From contig VGDZ01000022.1 of NCBI GenBank assembly GCA_016869515.1, positions 1 through 43,354 of the forward strand: a stretch of DNA of 43,354 nucleotides, written 5' to 3'. This document shows positions 1-9,797 of this stretch, piece after piece. Under the pieces are notes generated by a model. That model was given only the letters and a program-made list of their open reading frames with translations. It had not been told where the DNA came from and did no database searches. How positions within the stretch are numbered: the first letter of the stretch is position 1; every line of letters starts with the position of its first letter. The translations under genes were made by a program, and so were the position numbers. This stretch comes from Alphaproteobacteria bacterium. GTDB taxonomy: Bacteria > Pseudomonadota > Alphaproteobacteria > VGDZ01.

Positions 1-210
1 CTGGAACGCCGCCCGGTCCAGAAGCCGCGCCTGGCCGACGAGGACCCGATCCTGTTTTCCAGCCCGTTCGTCGCCCAGTTGCTGGGCCAGGAAGAGGCGC
101 CGGCCGAATCCCCGACAGACCGTGCCCAGGGCCGCACCCATTACGCCGCGCGCGGCGAGCCGTTCCTCAGTTTCATAGCCACCGGACCGCCGCTCGATCT
201 GCGTGTTTAG
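1..210 (+). CDS. C-terminal fragment of an unknown protein
   Basis: An open frame enters at base 1 and ends at TAG 208-210, giving the last 69 residues of a gene that begins outside the window. The fragment is charged and proline-rich, ends in the residues PPLDLRV, and has no motif or membrane segment I recognise. Codon use is strongly GC3-rich like its neighbours, which supports real coding. It runs in the same direction as the P450 gene, 48 bases upstream of it, so the two could be co-transcribed. No function is proposed. Confidence 0.6.
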   Translation: MERRPVQKPRLADEDPILFSSPFVAQLLGQEEAPAESPTDRAQGRTHYAARGEPFLSFIATGPPLDLRV

Positions 211-258
211 GCACGCATCGCTTCTTGTCGCGCGCGCCAGCGCGCGGCAAGATGCGGC

Positions 259-1491
259 ATGGTCCTGGTCTACGATCCTTCCGATCCGGCTCAACTGGCC
301 GATCCGTTCCCGACCTTCCGCGAACTGCGCCAGAGCGCGCCGGTGCATTACAGCCCGCCGCTGCGGGGCTGGGTGGCGGTGCGCTACGAGGAGGTGCGGC
401 AGGCGACGCTGGACCGACGGCTGTCGCCCGACCGGCTGCGGCCGTTCTTCGCCCGCCTGCCCGAAGACCAGCGCGCCCGGGTCAAGAGCCTCGAGACCTA
501 TCTGGCCAGCTGGGCGGTGTTCCGCGACCCGCCCGATCACACCCGCTTGCGCGGGCTGATGAACCGCGCCTTCACCAGCCGCGCCATCGAGGCGGTGCGG
601 CCCAATATCCGCCGCATCGTCGACGATCTGCTGGACGGCGTGGTCGAACGCGGCGAGGCCGATTTCATCGCCGATTTCGCTTATCCGCTGCCGGCCAGCG
701 TGATCATGGACATGCTGGGCGTGCCGCGGGCCGATCTGGCCAAGGTGCGGGCCTGGAGCCGCGACATCGCGCTGTTCATCGGTTCGGCGGTGTCGACGCC
801 GGACAAGTACGACCGCGCCGAGGCTGGCACCGGCGCCATGGCGGAATTCTTCCGCGGCCTCTTGGCCAAGCGCAAGGCGGCGCCGCGCGAGGACCTGATG
901 AGCGCGCTGATCGCCGCCCGCGACGGCGAAGGCAAGCTCTCGGACGACGAGACCGTGGCTTGCTGCATCCTGATGCTGTTCGGCGGGCACGAGACCACCA
1001 CCAATCTGATCGGCAACGGCGTGCTGGCGCTGTTGCGCGATCCGGCGGCGCTGGCGCGGCTCGGCGCCGATCCGGCGCTGGATGCCAGCGCGGTCGAGGA
1101 GTTCCTGCGCTTCGATGGACCCTCGGGCGCGTTGACCCGCGTCGCGCTCGAGGACATCGAACTCGGCGGCCAGGCCATCGCCAAGGGCCAGCGGCTGTTC
1201 GCCATGCTCAACGCCGCCAACCGCGACCCCAAGGTCTTCGCCGATCCCGAGCGGCTGGATCTCGGTCGCGCCGACAATCGCCATCTCGCCTTCGGCCACG
1301 GCGCCCATTTCTGCCTGGGCGCGCCCTTGGCGCGGGCCGAGGCGCTGGTGGCATTCCGCGCCGTGCTGGACCGGCTGCCCGGCCTGGCGCAGGGCGCGGG
1401 CGAACTGCGCTGGATGGATTCCTTCGTTTTTCGCGGCGTCGAGGCGCTGCCGATCGTGTTCCGGCCGACGGCGCGGGTGCAGGCGGCATGA
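259..1491 (+). CDS. Cytochrome P450
   Basis: Soluble bacterial class-I-type cytochrome P450 of 410 residues, a haem monooxygenase that needs a separate ferredoxin and reductase, neither of which is nearby. The haem-binding loop FGHGAHFCLGAPLAR is present with the proximal cysteine at residue 352. The I-helix oxygen-activation segment reads FGGHETTT, with the usual acid-threonine pair. The ExxR motif of the K helix lies in EEFLRF. The start at ATG 259 gives the N-terminus MVLVYDPSDP and the usual family length, without a membrane anchor. Its stop overlaps the next start (ATGA, 1488-1491), so P450, VOC protein and NUDIX hydrolase are translationally coupled. The substrate cannot be read from sequence. 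Confidence 0.95.
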   Translation: MVLVYDPSDPAQLADPFPTFRELRQSAPVHYSPPLRGWVAVRYEEVRQATLDRRLSPDRLRPFFARLPEDQRARVKSLETYLASWAVFRDPPDHTRLRGLMNRAFTSRAIEAVRPNIRRIVDDLLDGVVERGEADFIADFAYPLPASVIMDMLGVPRADLAKVRAWSRDIALFIGSAVSTPDKYDRAEAGTGAMAEFFRGLLAKRKAAPREDLMSALIAARDGEGKLSDDETVACCILMLFGGHETTTNLIGNGVLALLRDPAALARLGADPALDASAVEEFLRFDGPSGALTRVALEDIELGGQAIAKGQRLFAMLNAANRDPKVFADPERLDLGRADNRHLAFGHGAHFCLGAPLARAEALVAFRAVLDRLPGLAQGAGELRWMDSFVFRGVEALPIVFRPTARVQAA

Positions 1492-2297
1492 GCGCGGACG
1501 CGCTGGCTGGGATCGATCATGCGGTGGTGCTGGTGCGCGACCTCGAAGGGGCGCGGACCAGCTTTGCCCGACTGGGATTCACCGCCACGCCGCGCGGCAC
1601 GCACAGCGCGCACATGGGCACGGGCAATCATTGCCTGATGTTCGAGAGCGACTACATCGAGCTGTTGGGCATCCTCAAGCCGACCGATCTCAACGCCGGC
1701 TGGCGCCGCCAGCTCGAACTGCGCGAGGGAGTGGCGGCGCTGGCGCTGGCGACCAGCGACGCCGGACGCAGCTACGAAGCCCTGACCGAGCGCGGGCTGG
1801 AGCCCTCGGACCCGATCGCTTTCTCACGCCCGGTCGATCTGCCCGAAGGCAAGGCCGAGGCCGCCTTCCGCATCGTCCGCCTGCCCGAAGCCGCGGTGCC
1901 GGGCGCGGGCCTATTCGTCTGCGGGCATCTCACGCGCGGCGCGGTGTGGCGGCCGGAATGGCAGGCCCACGCCAACGGCGCCGTCGGCATCGCGCTGGTG
2001 ACAGTGGCGGTGCCCGACCCCGACGCCGCCGCCGGACTCTATCGCCGGGTGTTCGGCCGCGAGCACGTCGCCGAGAGCCGCAACCGGATCCGCATCGATA
2101 CCGGCGGCGCGCCGATCCGCTTGGTGGCGGGCGAAGGCCCGGCGCATGTCTCGGGCCTCAGCCTGGTGGTCGCCGATCTCGGCCGCGCCGAGGCCGCGCT
2201 GGCCGCGGGATCGGTGCCGCGCGAACGCGGCGCGTCGGTCTTGCGTGTCGCCCCCGAGGCCGCCTGCGGCGTCGCCCTGGAGTTCCTGGCCAAATGA
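1488..2297 (+). CDS. VOC / glyoxalase-like domain protein
   Basis: A 269-residue protein whose N-terminal half opens with IDHAVVLVRDLEGA and continues through GTGNHCLMF and DYIELLGI, typical of the glyoxalase-like (VOC, Glyoxalase_3) fold. A second, weaker VOC-like half (about residues 160-265) begins near GIALVTVAVPDPDAA. Such paired modules form metal-binding pockets in glyoxalases, extradiol dioxygenases and related isomerases, but I cannot assign all metal ligands. The start at 1488 overlaps the P450 stop by four bases and the end overlaps the NUDIX start by four. It probably acts on the P450 product or a related small molecule; this is inference from context. Confidence 0.85.
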   Translation: MSADALAGIDHAVVLVRDLEGARTSFARLGFTATPRGTHSAHMGTGNHCLMFESDYIELLGILKPTDLNAGWRRQLELREGVAALALATSDAGRSYEALTERGLEPSDPIAFSRPVDLPEGKAEAAFRIVRLPEAAVPGAGLFVCGHLTRGAVWRPEWQAHANGAVGIALVTVAVPDPDAAAGLYRRVFGREHVAESRNRIRIDTGGAPIRLVAGEGPAHVSGLSLVVADLGRAEAALAAGSVPRERGASVLRVAPEAACGVALEFLAK

Positions 2298-3091
2298 GCG
2301 AAACCCCCGCCCCCCGCCCCGCCGCCACCGTGCTGCCCCTGCGCGACGGTCCCGGCGGCCTCGAAGTCTTCATGCTGGTGCGAGCGCGCGAGATCGACTT
2401 CGCCTCGGGCGCCTGGGTCTTTCCGGGCGGGCGGGTGGATGGCGCCGACACCGCCGAGGCGGCGCGCACGCGCGCCACCGGCGCCGAGGGGCTGTCGCCC
2501 GAGGAACTCGGCTATGCCGTGGCGGCGGCGCGCGAGGCGTTCGAGGAATGCGGCATCCTGCTGGCGCGTCCCGCGGGCGAGAGCCGGCTGGTCGAGGGCG
2601 GGCGCGCGGCCGCGCTGTTCGCCAAATGGCGCGGACCCCTGGTCGAACGCAAGGCCGGGATCGGCGAGGTGCTGGCGGCCGAGAACCTGGTGCTGGCATT
2701 GGACCGGCTGGTGACCTTCGCGCATTGGCTGACGCCGCCGATCCGCGCCAAGCGCTTCGACACCCGCTTTTTCCTGATGCGCGCACCCGAGGACCATGTC
2801 GCGCGGCACGACGGTCACGAATCGATCGACTCGGCCTGGGTCGACGCCGCCAAGGCGGTCAGCGAAGGCGATGCCGGCGCGCGCAAGCTGGTCTTCGCCA
2901 CCCGCCAGAACCTGGATCGCCTGTCGCGCAGCGCATCGGTGGAATCCGCCTTCGCCGCCGCCCGCGCCCAGAAGCTGGTGCCGATCTGCCCCGAGGTGGT
3001 GCAGGGCAAGGACGGCCCGGCGCTGCGGATTCCGGCCGATGCCGGCTATGCCGTGACCGAGATGCCGCTGTCGCGCTTGCCCCGGCCCTGA
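2294..3091 (+). CDS. NUDIX hydrolase (NUDT19-like)
   Basis: A 265-residue NUDIX-superfamily hydrolase. The N-terminal strands (AATVLPLRDG, FMLVRARE) lead into WVFPGGRVDGAD. The catalytic helix reads AAREAFEECGILL, carrying the RExxEE residues that bind the metal. About 30 residues separate the GG element from the helix, longer than the compact 23-residue NUDIX box. That spacing is seen in NUDT19-type acyl-CoA/CoA diphosphatases, so CoA-ester cleavage is the best guess. The start codon at 2294 lies inside the stop overlap of the VOC gene, marking it as the third gene of the P450 operon. The end is convergent with the MFS gene, 23 bases away. Confidence 0.88.
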   Translation: MSETPAPRPAATVLPLRDGPGGLEVFMLVRAREIDFASGAWVFPGGRVDGADTAEAARTRATGAEGLSPEELGYAVAAAREAFEECGILLARPAGESRLVEGGRAAALFAKWRGPLVERKAGIGEVLAAENLVLALDRLVTFAHWLTPPIRAKRFDTRFFLMRAPEDHVARHDGHESIDSAWVDAAKAVSEGDAGARKLVFATRQNLDRLSRSASVESAFAAARAQKLVPICPEVVQGKDGPALRIPADAGYAVTEMPLSRLPRP

Positions 3092-3114
3092 AACGGCGGA
3101 ACCCTCCGCCCGCC

Positions 3115-4587
3115 TTATTTGCGAGCGGCGGCGCCCTCGCGCGGCAACGCAAGCGCCAGACCCGCGGCGCCAAGGCAGACCAGCGCCGACAGGATCGCCG
3201 CCAGGCTGAGGCCGTCGACGAAGGCCGCGCGCGCCTGCGTCAGAACCGAAGCCGGCATGCCCTCGAGCGACACCGCCGCCGCCAGCGACGTCCGCGCCGC
3301 CTCGAATGCGGCGCCGCCCAAGTCGACCCCCGTCAGGGCATGGCGATAGATTGCCGTCGCCAGGCTGCCCAAGAGCGCGATGCCCAGCGCCCCGCCCAGC
3401 TCGGCCGCGGTTTCCGACAGCGCCGATGCGGCGCCGGCGCGCTCGGGCGGGGCCGCGCCCACCACCAGCCCGGTGACCAGCGCCGCCACCGGGCTCGAAC
3501 CGATCGACAGCACAACCGATCCGGCCACGACCAGCCACAATCCGCGATCCGGTACCAACATCGCGAAACCCAGGGCCGCCAGCGCCAGGCCGCCGACGAT
3601 CACCTTCGGCACCGGCCAGCGGCGGGTCAGCAGCGGCGTCATGGGCGAGGCCAAAGCAAACGCCGTCGCCGACACCAACGTGCAGGCGGCCGCTTGCATC
3701 GCGTCCAGGGCGGCAACCAACTGGAAATACAGCGCGATCAGCACGAAGCCTCCGAACAAGCAGAACATCATCGCCAAGTTGATCGCCAGCGCGGCGGAAA
3801 ATGCGGACGATCGAAACAGCGTCAGGTCGATCAGCGGATCGGCCAGCCGTCGCTGGCGATGCACGAACCACGCCACCAGTGCCAGGCCCACCGCCATCGC
3901 CGTCCAGGCCACCGGGTCCGCGCCCTGCTCGGCCGCGCGCTTGATGCCGTAGATAAAGGCCAGCACCGCCGTCAGCGACAGCGCGGAGCTGGTCAGGTCG
4001 ATGCGCCCGGCGCCGGGGTCGCGATATTCCGGCAGCAATCGCGGACCAAGCGCCAGCAACAGCGCCATCACCGGCACGCCGACCAGGAACGCCGCCCCCC
4101 ACCAGAACCATTGGATCAGCAGCCCGCCGACAATGGGACCGACGATGGCGCCGACCGAAAAGCTCGCCACCCACAGCGCGATGGCCAGGCCGCGCTCCTC
4201 GGGATGGCGGAACATGACGGCGATCAGCGACAAGGTCGATGGCGCCAGCGTCGCTCCGGCCACGCCCAGCAGCGCCCGCGCCAGGATCAGCGCCTCGGCG
4301 CTGCCGGCGAAGGCCGCCAACACCGAGGCGGCGCCGAACCCGGCCGCGCCGATCAGCAGCACGCGCCGCCGGCCGATGCGATCGCCCAGCGTGCCCATCG
4401 GGATCAGGAACCCCGCCACCAGGAATCCGTAGATGTCGACGATCCACAACAACTGCGCGGCACTGGGCTTGAGATCGGCGGCCAAGGCCGGCACCGCCAG
4501 GTTCAGCACCGTCAAGTCCATCGAATAGAGCATGCAAGGCAGGGCCAGCACGCCCAGCCCGATCCAGGCGCGGCGCGGGGCGCGCAT
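3115..4587 (-). CDS. MFS transporter, DHA2 (14-TM) drug:H+ antiporter family
   Basis: A 490-residue integral membrane protein with about 14 hydrophobic segments. The N-terminal part has the DHA2 pattern: MDLTVLNLAVPALAADL in the first helix, then WIVDIYGFLVAGFLIPMGTLGDRIGRRR carrying motif A in the first cytoplasmic loop. Proton-driven export of drugs or small organic molecules is the known family role. The ATG at 4587 shares one base with the stop of the acyl-CoA ligase upstream (TGATG), so it is the last gene of the importer/ligase operon and may export a by-product or toxic aromatic. Downstream it converges on the NUDIX gene. Substrate unknown. Confidence 0.93.
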   Translation of the reverse strand: MRAPRRAWIGLGVLALPCMLYSMDLTVLNLAVPALAADLKPSAAQLLWIVDIYGFLVAGFLIPMGTLGDRIGRRRVLLIGAAGFGAASVLAAFAGSAEALILARALLGVAGATLAPSTLSLIAVMFRHPEERGLAIALWVASFSVGAIVGPIVGGLLIQWFWWGAAFLVGVPVMALLLALGPRLLPEYRDPGAGRIDLTSSALSLTAVLAFIYGIKRAAEQGADPVAWTAMAVGLALVAWFVHRQRRLADPLIDLTLFRSSAFSAALAINLAMMFCLFGGFVLIALYFQLVAALDAMQAAACTLVSATAFALASPMTPLLTRRWPVPKVIVGGLALAALGFAMLVPDRGLWLVVAGSVVLSIGSSPVAALVTGLVVGAAPPERAGAASALSETAAELGGALGIALLGSLATAIYRHALTGVDLGGAAFEAARTSLAAAVSLEGMPASVLTQARAAFVDGLSLAAILSALVCLGAAGLALALPREGAAARK

Positions 4588-6419
4588 CAAAGGCGGATGA
4601 CGGCGGGGCCGGGCGGTTCGGCGTAGAGCGCGGCGACCTCGGCGGCGCGGCGTTCCAGCGTCGCCAACTGGTTGATGTAGCCCTTGTCGGTGATTTCGTT
4701 GGCGTCGATCGAGGGCGGCTCGGCCAAGAGCAGCACCCGGCCGATGCGCATCGAGCCGCCCGACTGGGCGGCGTTGTGCGCGGCCAGGGTCTTGCGGACA
4801 TGGTCGCGCACCGCTTCGTGCGCGATCAGCGCCGCGGGCGGCGCGTCCGCCGGCAAATCCCTGGCCAGCGCGCGACAGGCGGCAAGATTGGGCCAGGCCA
4901 ACAGCCCGATCTCGGCGCGGTCGTGGCCGGTCACCACGGCGTCCTGCAGCGCCGGCGAGGCCGCCGCCAGCGCCGCCACCCGCACCCCGCCAGTCGAGAC
5001 CCAGGTGCCCGAAACCAGCTTGAAATCCTCGGCGACGCGGCCGTCGAAGACGATGCCCTTGGCCGGATCGGCCGGATCGGCGAAGCGGCCGGCATCGCCC
5101 ATGCGATAGAAGCCCTCGTCGTCGAACGCGGCTGCGGTCAGGTCGGGCCGGCCGAGATAGCCGGGAAAGACGTTGGGGCCGCGCACCCGCAACTCGGTCT
5201 TGGCGCCGGCCGGCACCATCTTGACCTCGACCCCCGGCGCCGGCAGGCCGATGACGCCGGCGCGGTCGATCCGCCAATGCACCGTGGTCGCCATCGGCGC
5301 GGTCTCGGTCGAGCCCCAGGACGAGATCATCAGCGGCAGCCGGCCGAGTTCCTGGCGCGCCACCGTCTCCAGCCGCGACCACAGATCCTGCGGCAGCGCG
5401 GCGCCGGCATAGAAGATCATCCCCAGCCGCCGGAAATAGGCCCGCCTCACCTCGGCGTCGCGTTCGAGGAAGGGCAGCAGCATGGCGAAGCCGGCCGGGA
5501 CGTTGAAATGGATGGTGGGCGAGACTTCGCGCAGGTTGGCGACGGTGCGCTCGATCAGCCCCGGCATCGGCCGGCCGGCATCGATGTAAAGCGTGCCGCC
5601 ATGGCGCAGCACCATGTTGAAATTGTGATTGCCGCCGAAGGTGTGGTTCCACGGCAGCCAGTCCAGCAGCACCGGCGGCGTCTCGACCATGAACGGCCAG
5701 CACTGCATCGCCATCTGCTGATTCGCATTGAGCATGCGCTGGGTGTTGATCACGCCCTTGGGCAGGCCGGTCGAGCCCGAGGTGAACAAATATTTGGCGA
5801 CGCTGTCGGGGCCGATCGCGGCGAAGGCGCGTTCGACCGCCGGGGTCGGCCGGGTCGCCAGCAGATCGGCGAAACGAGTCGCGGCGCGGCCTTCGGGCGG
5901 CGCGGCCGAACAGACCAGTTCGATCCCGGGCGCGGCCACGGCTTCGAGGGCGCGGGCGAAGGGCTGCACCGCCGCGACATAGATCATGCCCGGCTTCACC
6001 AGCGCGGCGATGTGCTTGAGCTTGGCGAAATCCTGGCTCATCAGCGAATAGGCCGGCGAGACCGGCGCCACCGGTATCCCGGCCTGCATCGCCCCCAGGG
6101 TCAGCAAGGCCTGGTCGATCGAATTGCCCGACAGGATCATCACCGGCCGCTCGGGCCCGAGGCCGCGATCCAACAGCGCCTGGGCCACGGCATCGGCGCC
6201 CGTGGCGGCCTCGCCATAGCTCAGCCGCCGCCAGGGTCCATCGCCGTTGCGCTCGGCCAGGAAGACGCGATCGGGATCGGTCTTGGCCCAATGCCGCAGC
6301 CGGACGCCGAGATGGCGATCGTATGAGCCCAAGGCCGCGGGCGAGCGCAGCACCAGCGAGCCGTCGGCGCGGCGCTCGACTTCGACCTTGGGCGCCAGCA
6401 TGGCGAGATCCTGGACCAT
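4587..6419 (-). CDS. Feruloyl-CoA synthase-like acyl-CoA synthetase (AMP-forming)
   Basis: A 610-residue ANL-superfamily adenylating enzyme that activates a carboxylic acid with ATP and CoA. The AMP-binding signature [13 protein letters not shown] is near residues 210-222. [10 protein letters not shown] corresponds to the A5 region and RMGDAGRF to the A7 aspartate region. The extended N-terminus ([16 protein letters not shown]) and the segment [17 protein letters not shown] resemble feruloyl-CoA synthases rather than fatty-acid ligases. It lies nine bases after livF and overlaps the MFS gene by one base. Co-transcription with a Liv-type importer fits uptake and CoA activation of a hydroxycinnamate or benzoate-like acid (inference). 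The exact substrate is open. Confidence 0.88.
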   Translation of the reverse strand: MVQDLAMLAPKVEVERRADGSLVLRSPAALGSYDRHLGVRLRHWAKTDPDRVFLAERNGDGPWRRLSYGEAATGADAVAQALLDRGLGPERPVMILSGNSIDQALLTLGAMQAGIPVAPVSPAYSLMSQDFAKLKHIAALVKPGMIYVAAVQPFARALEAVAAPGIELVCSAAPPEGRAATRFADLLATRPTPAVERAFAAIGPDSVAKYLFTSGSTGLPKGVINTQRMLNANQQMAMQCWPFMVETPPVLLDWLPWNHTFGGNHNFNMVLRHGGTLYIDAGRPMPGLIERTVANLREVSPTIHFNVPAGFAMLLPFLERDAEVRRAYFRRLGMIFYAGAALPQDLWSRLETVARQELGRLPLMISSWGSTETAPMATTVHWRIDRAGVIGLPAPGVEVKMVPAGAKTELRVRGPNVFPGYLGRPDLTAAAFDDEGFYRMGDAGRFADPADPAKGIVFDGRVAEDFKLVSGTWVSTGGVRVAALAAASPALQDAVVTGHDRAEIGLLAWPNLAACRALARDLPADAPPAALIAHEAVRDHVRKTLAAHNAAQSGGSMRIGRVLLLAEPPSIDANEITDKGYINQLATLERRAAEVAALYAEPPGPAVIRL

Positions 6420-6428
6420 GGCTCTCTG

Positions 6429-7132
<704 letters not shown>

Positions 7133-7133
<1 letters not shown>

Positions 7134-7864
7134 CAGCCCAGCGCCTCCTCGCCGAGATAGCTTTCCAGCACCTTGGGATGGCGCGTCACCGCCTCGGGCG
7201 TGCCGTCGGCGATGATCTCGCCGTGATGCAGCACGACGATGTGGCGCGACAGCGCCATCACCGCGCGCATGACGTGCTCGATCAAAAGGATGGTGATGCC
7301 GAGGCTGGCGTTGAGCTCCTTGAACACGCCGACCATGACGTCGACCTCGGTCGGGCGCAGACCGGCCATGACCTCGTCCAGCAGCAACAGCCGCGGGCCG
7401 GTGGCCAGCGCCCGCGCCACCTCCAGTCGCTTGCGCTCGGGCAGGGTCAGCGCGCCGGCCAGCTGGTGCCGCTTGGGCTTGAGGCCGAGCCGGTCGAGGA
7501 TCTCGACCGCGCGGCGCTCGGCCGCGTCGATGTCGGGCGCCAGGTTGAGGGCGGCGATGACGACGTTGCGCTGCACGCTGAGGCCGGCGAAGGGCTTGAC
7601 GATCTGGAAGGTGCGGCCGACGCCGGCGCGGCAGACCTGGTCGGGCCGCAGGCCGGCCAAGGAATGCCCGTCCAGCGTCACCGTGCCCGAATCCGCCGCC
7701 ATCACGCCGGCGATCAGGTTGAAGATCGTGGTCTTGCCGGCGCCGTTGGGGCCGATCAGGCCGACGATCTCGCCCGCCGGCACCTCGAAGCTGGCGTTGC
7801 GCACCGCCTTGAGCCCGCGAAAGCTCTTGGACAGATCGCGCACCTCCAGCCGCGCCCCGCTCAC
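7133..7864 (-). CDS. livG: Branched-chain-type ABC importer ATPase LivG
   Basis: A 243-residue ATP-binding subunit with Walker A GLIGPNGAGKT and Walker B LLLLDEVMAGL followed by ILLIEHVM. The signature helix reads LTLPERKRLEVARAL in place of LSGGQ, a divergence common in LivG. I chose the GTG at 7864 because it forms a GTGA overlap with the livM stop and places the ABC fold at residue 4; the frame stays open upstream, but that part is livM sequence in another frame. The C-terminus HPKVLESYLGEEALG is typical of LivG, whose tail contacts the membrane subunits. Confidence 0.94.
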
Positions 7865-8868
7865 GTCCCGTCTCCCGGCGGCCGATCGAGGCCGAGCCGG
7901 CGCGCGATCCACGGCCACAGCCCGCCCGGCAGGAAGACCACGATCAGCACCACGCACAGCCCGTAGACGAAATGCTTGATGCCGATCAGGGCGTGGCGCT
8001 CGGTCAGCGCCGACAACAGCTCCGACAAGGGCGTCAGCACGAAGGCGCCCAAGATCGGGCCGATCAGCGTGCCCAGCCCGCCGATGATCGGCCCCAGCAG
8101 CAATTCGATCGACAGGTTGATGTTGAAGATCTGCTCGGGGAACATGTTGTTGAAGTAGAAGGCGTAGAACACGCCGCCCAGCGAGGTCATCGCCGCCGAC
8201 AGCACCACCGCCGCCATCTTGGCGCGGAACACGTCGATGCCCAGCGCCTGCGCCGCCTCCTGGTCCTCGCGGATGGCAAGCCAGCGATGGCCCAGCCGCC
8301 CGGCCAGCAACAAGCGCGACAGCGCCAGCGCGGCCACGCTCAACCCCAGCGCCAGGTAATAGAACATCTCGGGCGTGCCGCGCAGATGCACCAGGTCGTT
8401 GACGGTGCGGTTGTCGACCGGGATGAACAGGCCCGAGGAGCCGCCGACCCAGGTGAAATGGTCGAACAGGATGCGGATGAACTCGGCGAAGGCGATGGTC
8501 AGCAGAGCGAAATAGACTCCCTGGATCGAGAAGCGGAAGCCGAGAAAGCCGATCGCGGCGCCGACCAGCGCCGCCAGCGCCATCGCCGGGAACAGCCCGA
8601 TCACGGGCGGCAGTCCGAAATGCACGAACAGCGCGCCGGCGACGTAGGCGCCGAGGCCGACGAACATGGCGTGCCCGAGCGACAGCAGGCCGGCGAAGCC
8701 CATCATCACGTTCCAGGACTGGCCGAGATAGGCGAAGAACAGCGACTGGGTCAGCACCGTCAGCAGATAGTCGTCGACCATGGCGGGCGCCGCCAGCAGC
8801 ACCAGCGCCGCCAGTCCGAGCGCGATCCGCGCCCGCGTCCCGGCCTCGCCCAACAACCGCCCGATCAC
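7861..8868 (-). CDS. livM: Branched-chain-type ABC importer permease LivM
   Basis: A 335-residue inner-membrane permease with around nine hydrophobic segments. Diagnostic stretches are YLGQSWNVMMGFAGLLSLGHA near the N-terminus and the coupling region GHRWLAIREDQEAAQALGID. The GTG at 8868 starts in a GTGA overlap with the livH stop. The frame is open further upstream, but that sequence is livH read in another frame. LivM forms the channel with LivH and docks on LivG/LivF. Translational coupling on both sides keeps the subunits in step. Confidence 0.94.
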   Translation of the reverse strand: MIGRLLGEAGTRARIALGLAALVLLAAPAMVDDYLLTVLTQSLFFAYLGQSWNVMMGFAGLLSLGHAMFVGLGAYVAGALFVHFGLPPVIGLFPAMALAALVGAAIGFLGFRFSIQGVYFALLTIAFAEFIRILFDHFTWVGGSSGLFIPVDNRTVNDLVHLRGTPEMFYYLALGLSVAALALSRLLLAGRLGHRWLAIREDQEAAQALGIDVFRAKMAAVVLSAAMTSLGGVFYAFYFNNMFPEQIFNINLSIELLLGPIIGGLGTLIGPILGAFVLTPLSELLSALTERHALIGIKHFVYGLCVVLIVVFLPGGLWPWIARRLGLDRPPGDGT

Positions 8869-9734
8869 GACCGCCGGCCCAACAGCCCCTCGGGCCTCAG
8901 GATCAGCACCAGGATCAGCAGGCCGAAGGAGAACATCGACTTGAGCGAAGGCTGCAGCAACAGGCCGGCCAGCGCCTCGGATACGCCCACCAGCAACCCG
9001 CCCAACAGCGCGCCCGACAGGCTGCCCATGCCGCCGATGATGACGACGACGAAGGCCAACAGCGTATAGGTGTTGGCGAGATAGGGATGGACATCGACCA
9101 GCATCAGGATGATGCAGCCGGCGGCGCCGATGCAGGCCGAGCCGATGCCGAAGGTCAGCGCGAACAGCCGCTTGACGTTGAGGCCGACCACCGCCGCCCC
9201 GGTCAGGTTGTCGGCGCAGGCGCGGATCGCCTTGCCCAGCGGGTGATAGCGGAAGAAGACGAACAGCAGCCCCGCCACCGCGATCGCGGCGATGCCGGCA
9301 TAGACCCGATGCGCGTCCAAGATCAGCACCCCGATCTCGACCGAATCGTAGGCCGATTCCAGGGTCACGTTCTGGGCGTTGGGCCCGAACGCCATCAGGC
9401 ACAGCGCCACCAGCATGATCGCCAGCGCCGCCATCAAGAGGAACTGCATGTGCTCGGGCGCGTGCAGCAGGCGGTTGACCAAGCCCGCCTGCAGCGCATA
9501 GCCGATGGCGAACAGCGCCGCGCCGACGATCGGGATCGCCCACAACGGCGCCAGGCCGAAATGCTGGAACAACAGCAGCGCGCCGTACATGCCGATCACC
9601 ATCAACTCGCCATGGGCGAAGTTGACGATGCGCGTCACGCCGAAGATCGCCGACAGCCCCAGCGCCGACAGGCCATAGACCAGCCCGGTCAACAGCCCGG
9701 CGGTGGCGATATTGGCGATCGCATCGAGCGGCAT
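8865..9734 (-). CDS. livH: Branched-chain-type ABC importer permease LivH
   Basis: A 289-residue inner-membrane permease. LTGLVYGLSALGLSAIFGVTRIVNFAHGE is spread over the first two helices (residues about 15-43), and GMGSLSGALLGGLLVG lies near the end, both hallmarks of LivH. Roughly eight membrane segments are visible. It is the first permease gene after the binding-protein gene and is separated from it by 63 bases that contain a strong hairpin. It ends in the GTGA overlap with livM. Confidence 0.95.
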   Translation of the reverse strand: MPLDAIANIATAGLLTGLVYGLSALGLSAIFGVTRIVNFAHGELMVIGMYGALLLFQHFGLAPLWAIPIVGAALFAIGYALQAGLVNRLLHAPEHMQFLLMAALAIMLVALCLMAFGPNAQNVTLESAYDSVEIGVLILDAHRVYAGIAAIAVAGLLFVFFRYHPLGKAIRACADNLTGAAVVGLNVKRLFALTFGIGSACIGAAGCIILMLVDVHPYLANTYTLLAFVVVIIGGMGSLSGALLGGLLVGVSEALAGLLLQPSLKSMFSFGLLILVLILRPEGLLGRRS

Positions 9735-9743
9735 GGCGGCGTC

Positions 9744-9765
9744 GCGCGTCCGCGGACGGACGCGC
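9744..9765 (-). promoter_or_regulatory. Intercistronic hairpin between binding protein and livH
   Basis: A perfect 9-bp stem (GCGCGTCCG pairing with CGGACGCGC) closes a 4-base loop. It sits ten bases before the livH start, in the only sizeable gap of the operon. There is no T-run, so it is not a classical terminator. Comparable REP-like hairpins after binding-protein genes in other importers protect the 3' end of the upstream message and give an excess of binding protein; that role here is inference. Confidence 0.55.
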
Positions 9766-9797
9766 GCCTCGCTTTGGCGGTCGGGAGCGTCAGCCGA

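Noticed and set aside
2039-4801. Very long minus-strand frame antisense to VOC/NUDIX and through MFS
   Set aside because: High GC leaves alternative frames open. Its composition is Arg/Gly/Pro-rich without domains, and the true MFS, VOC and NUDIX genes explain the DNA.
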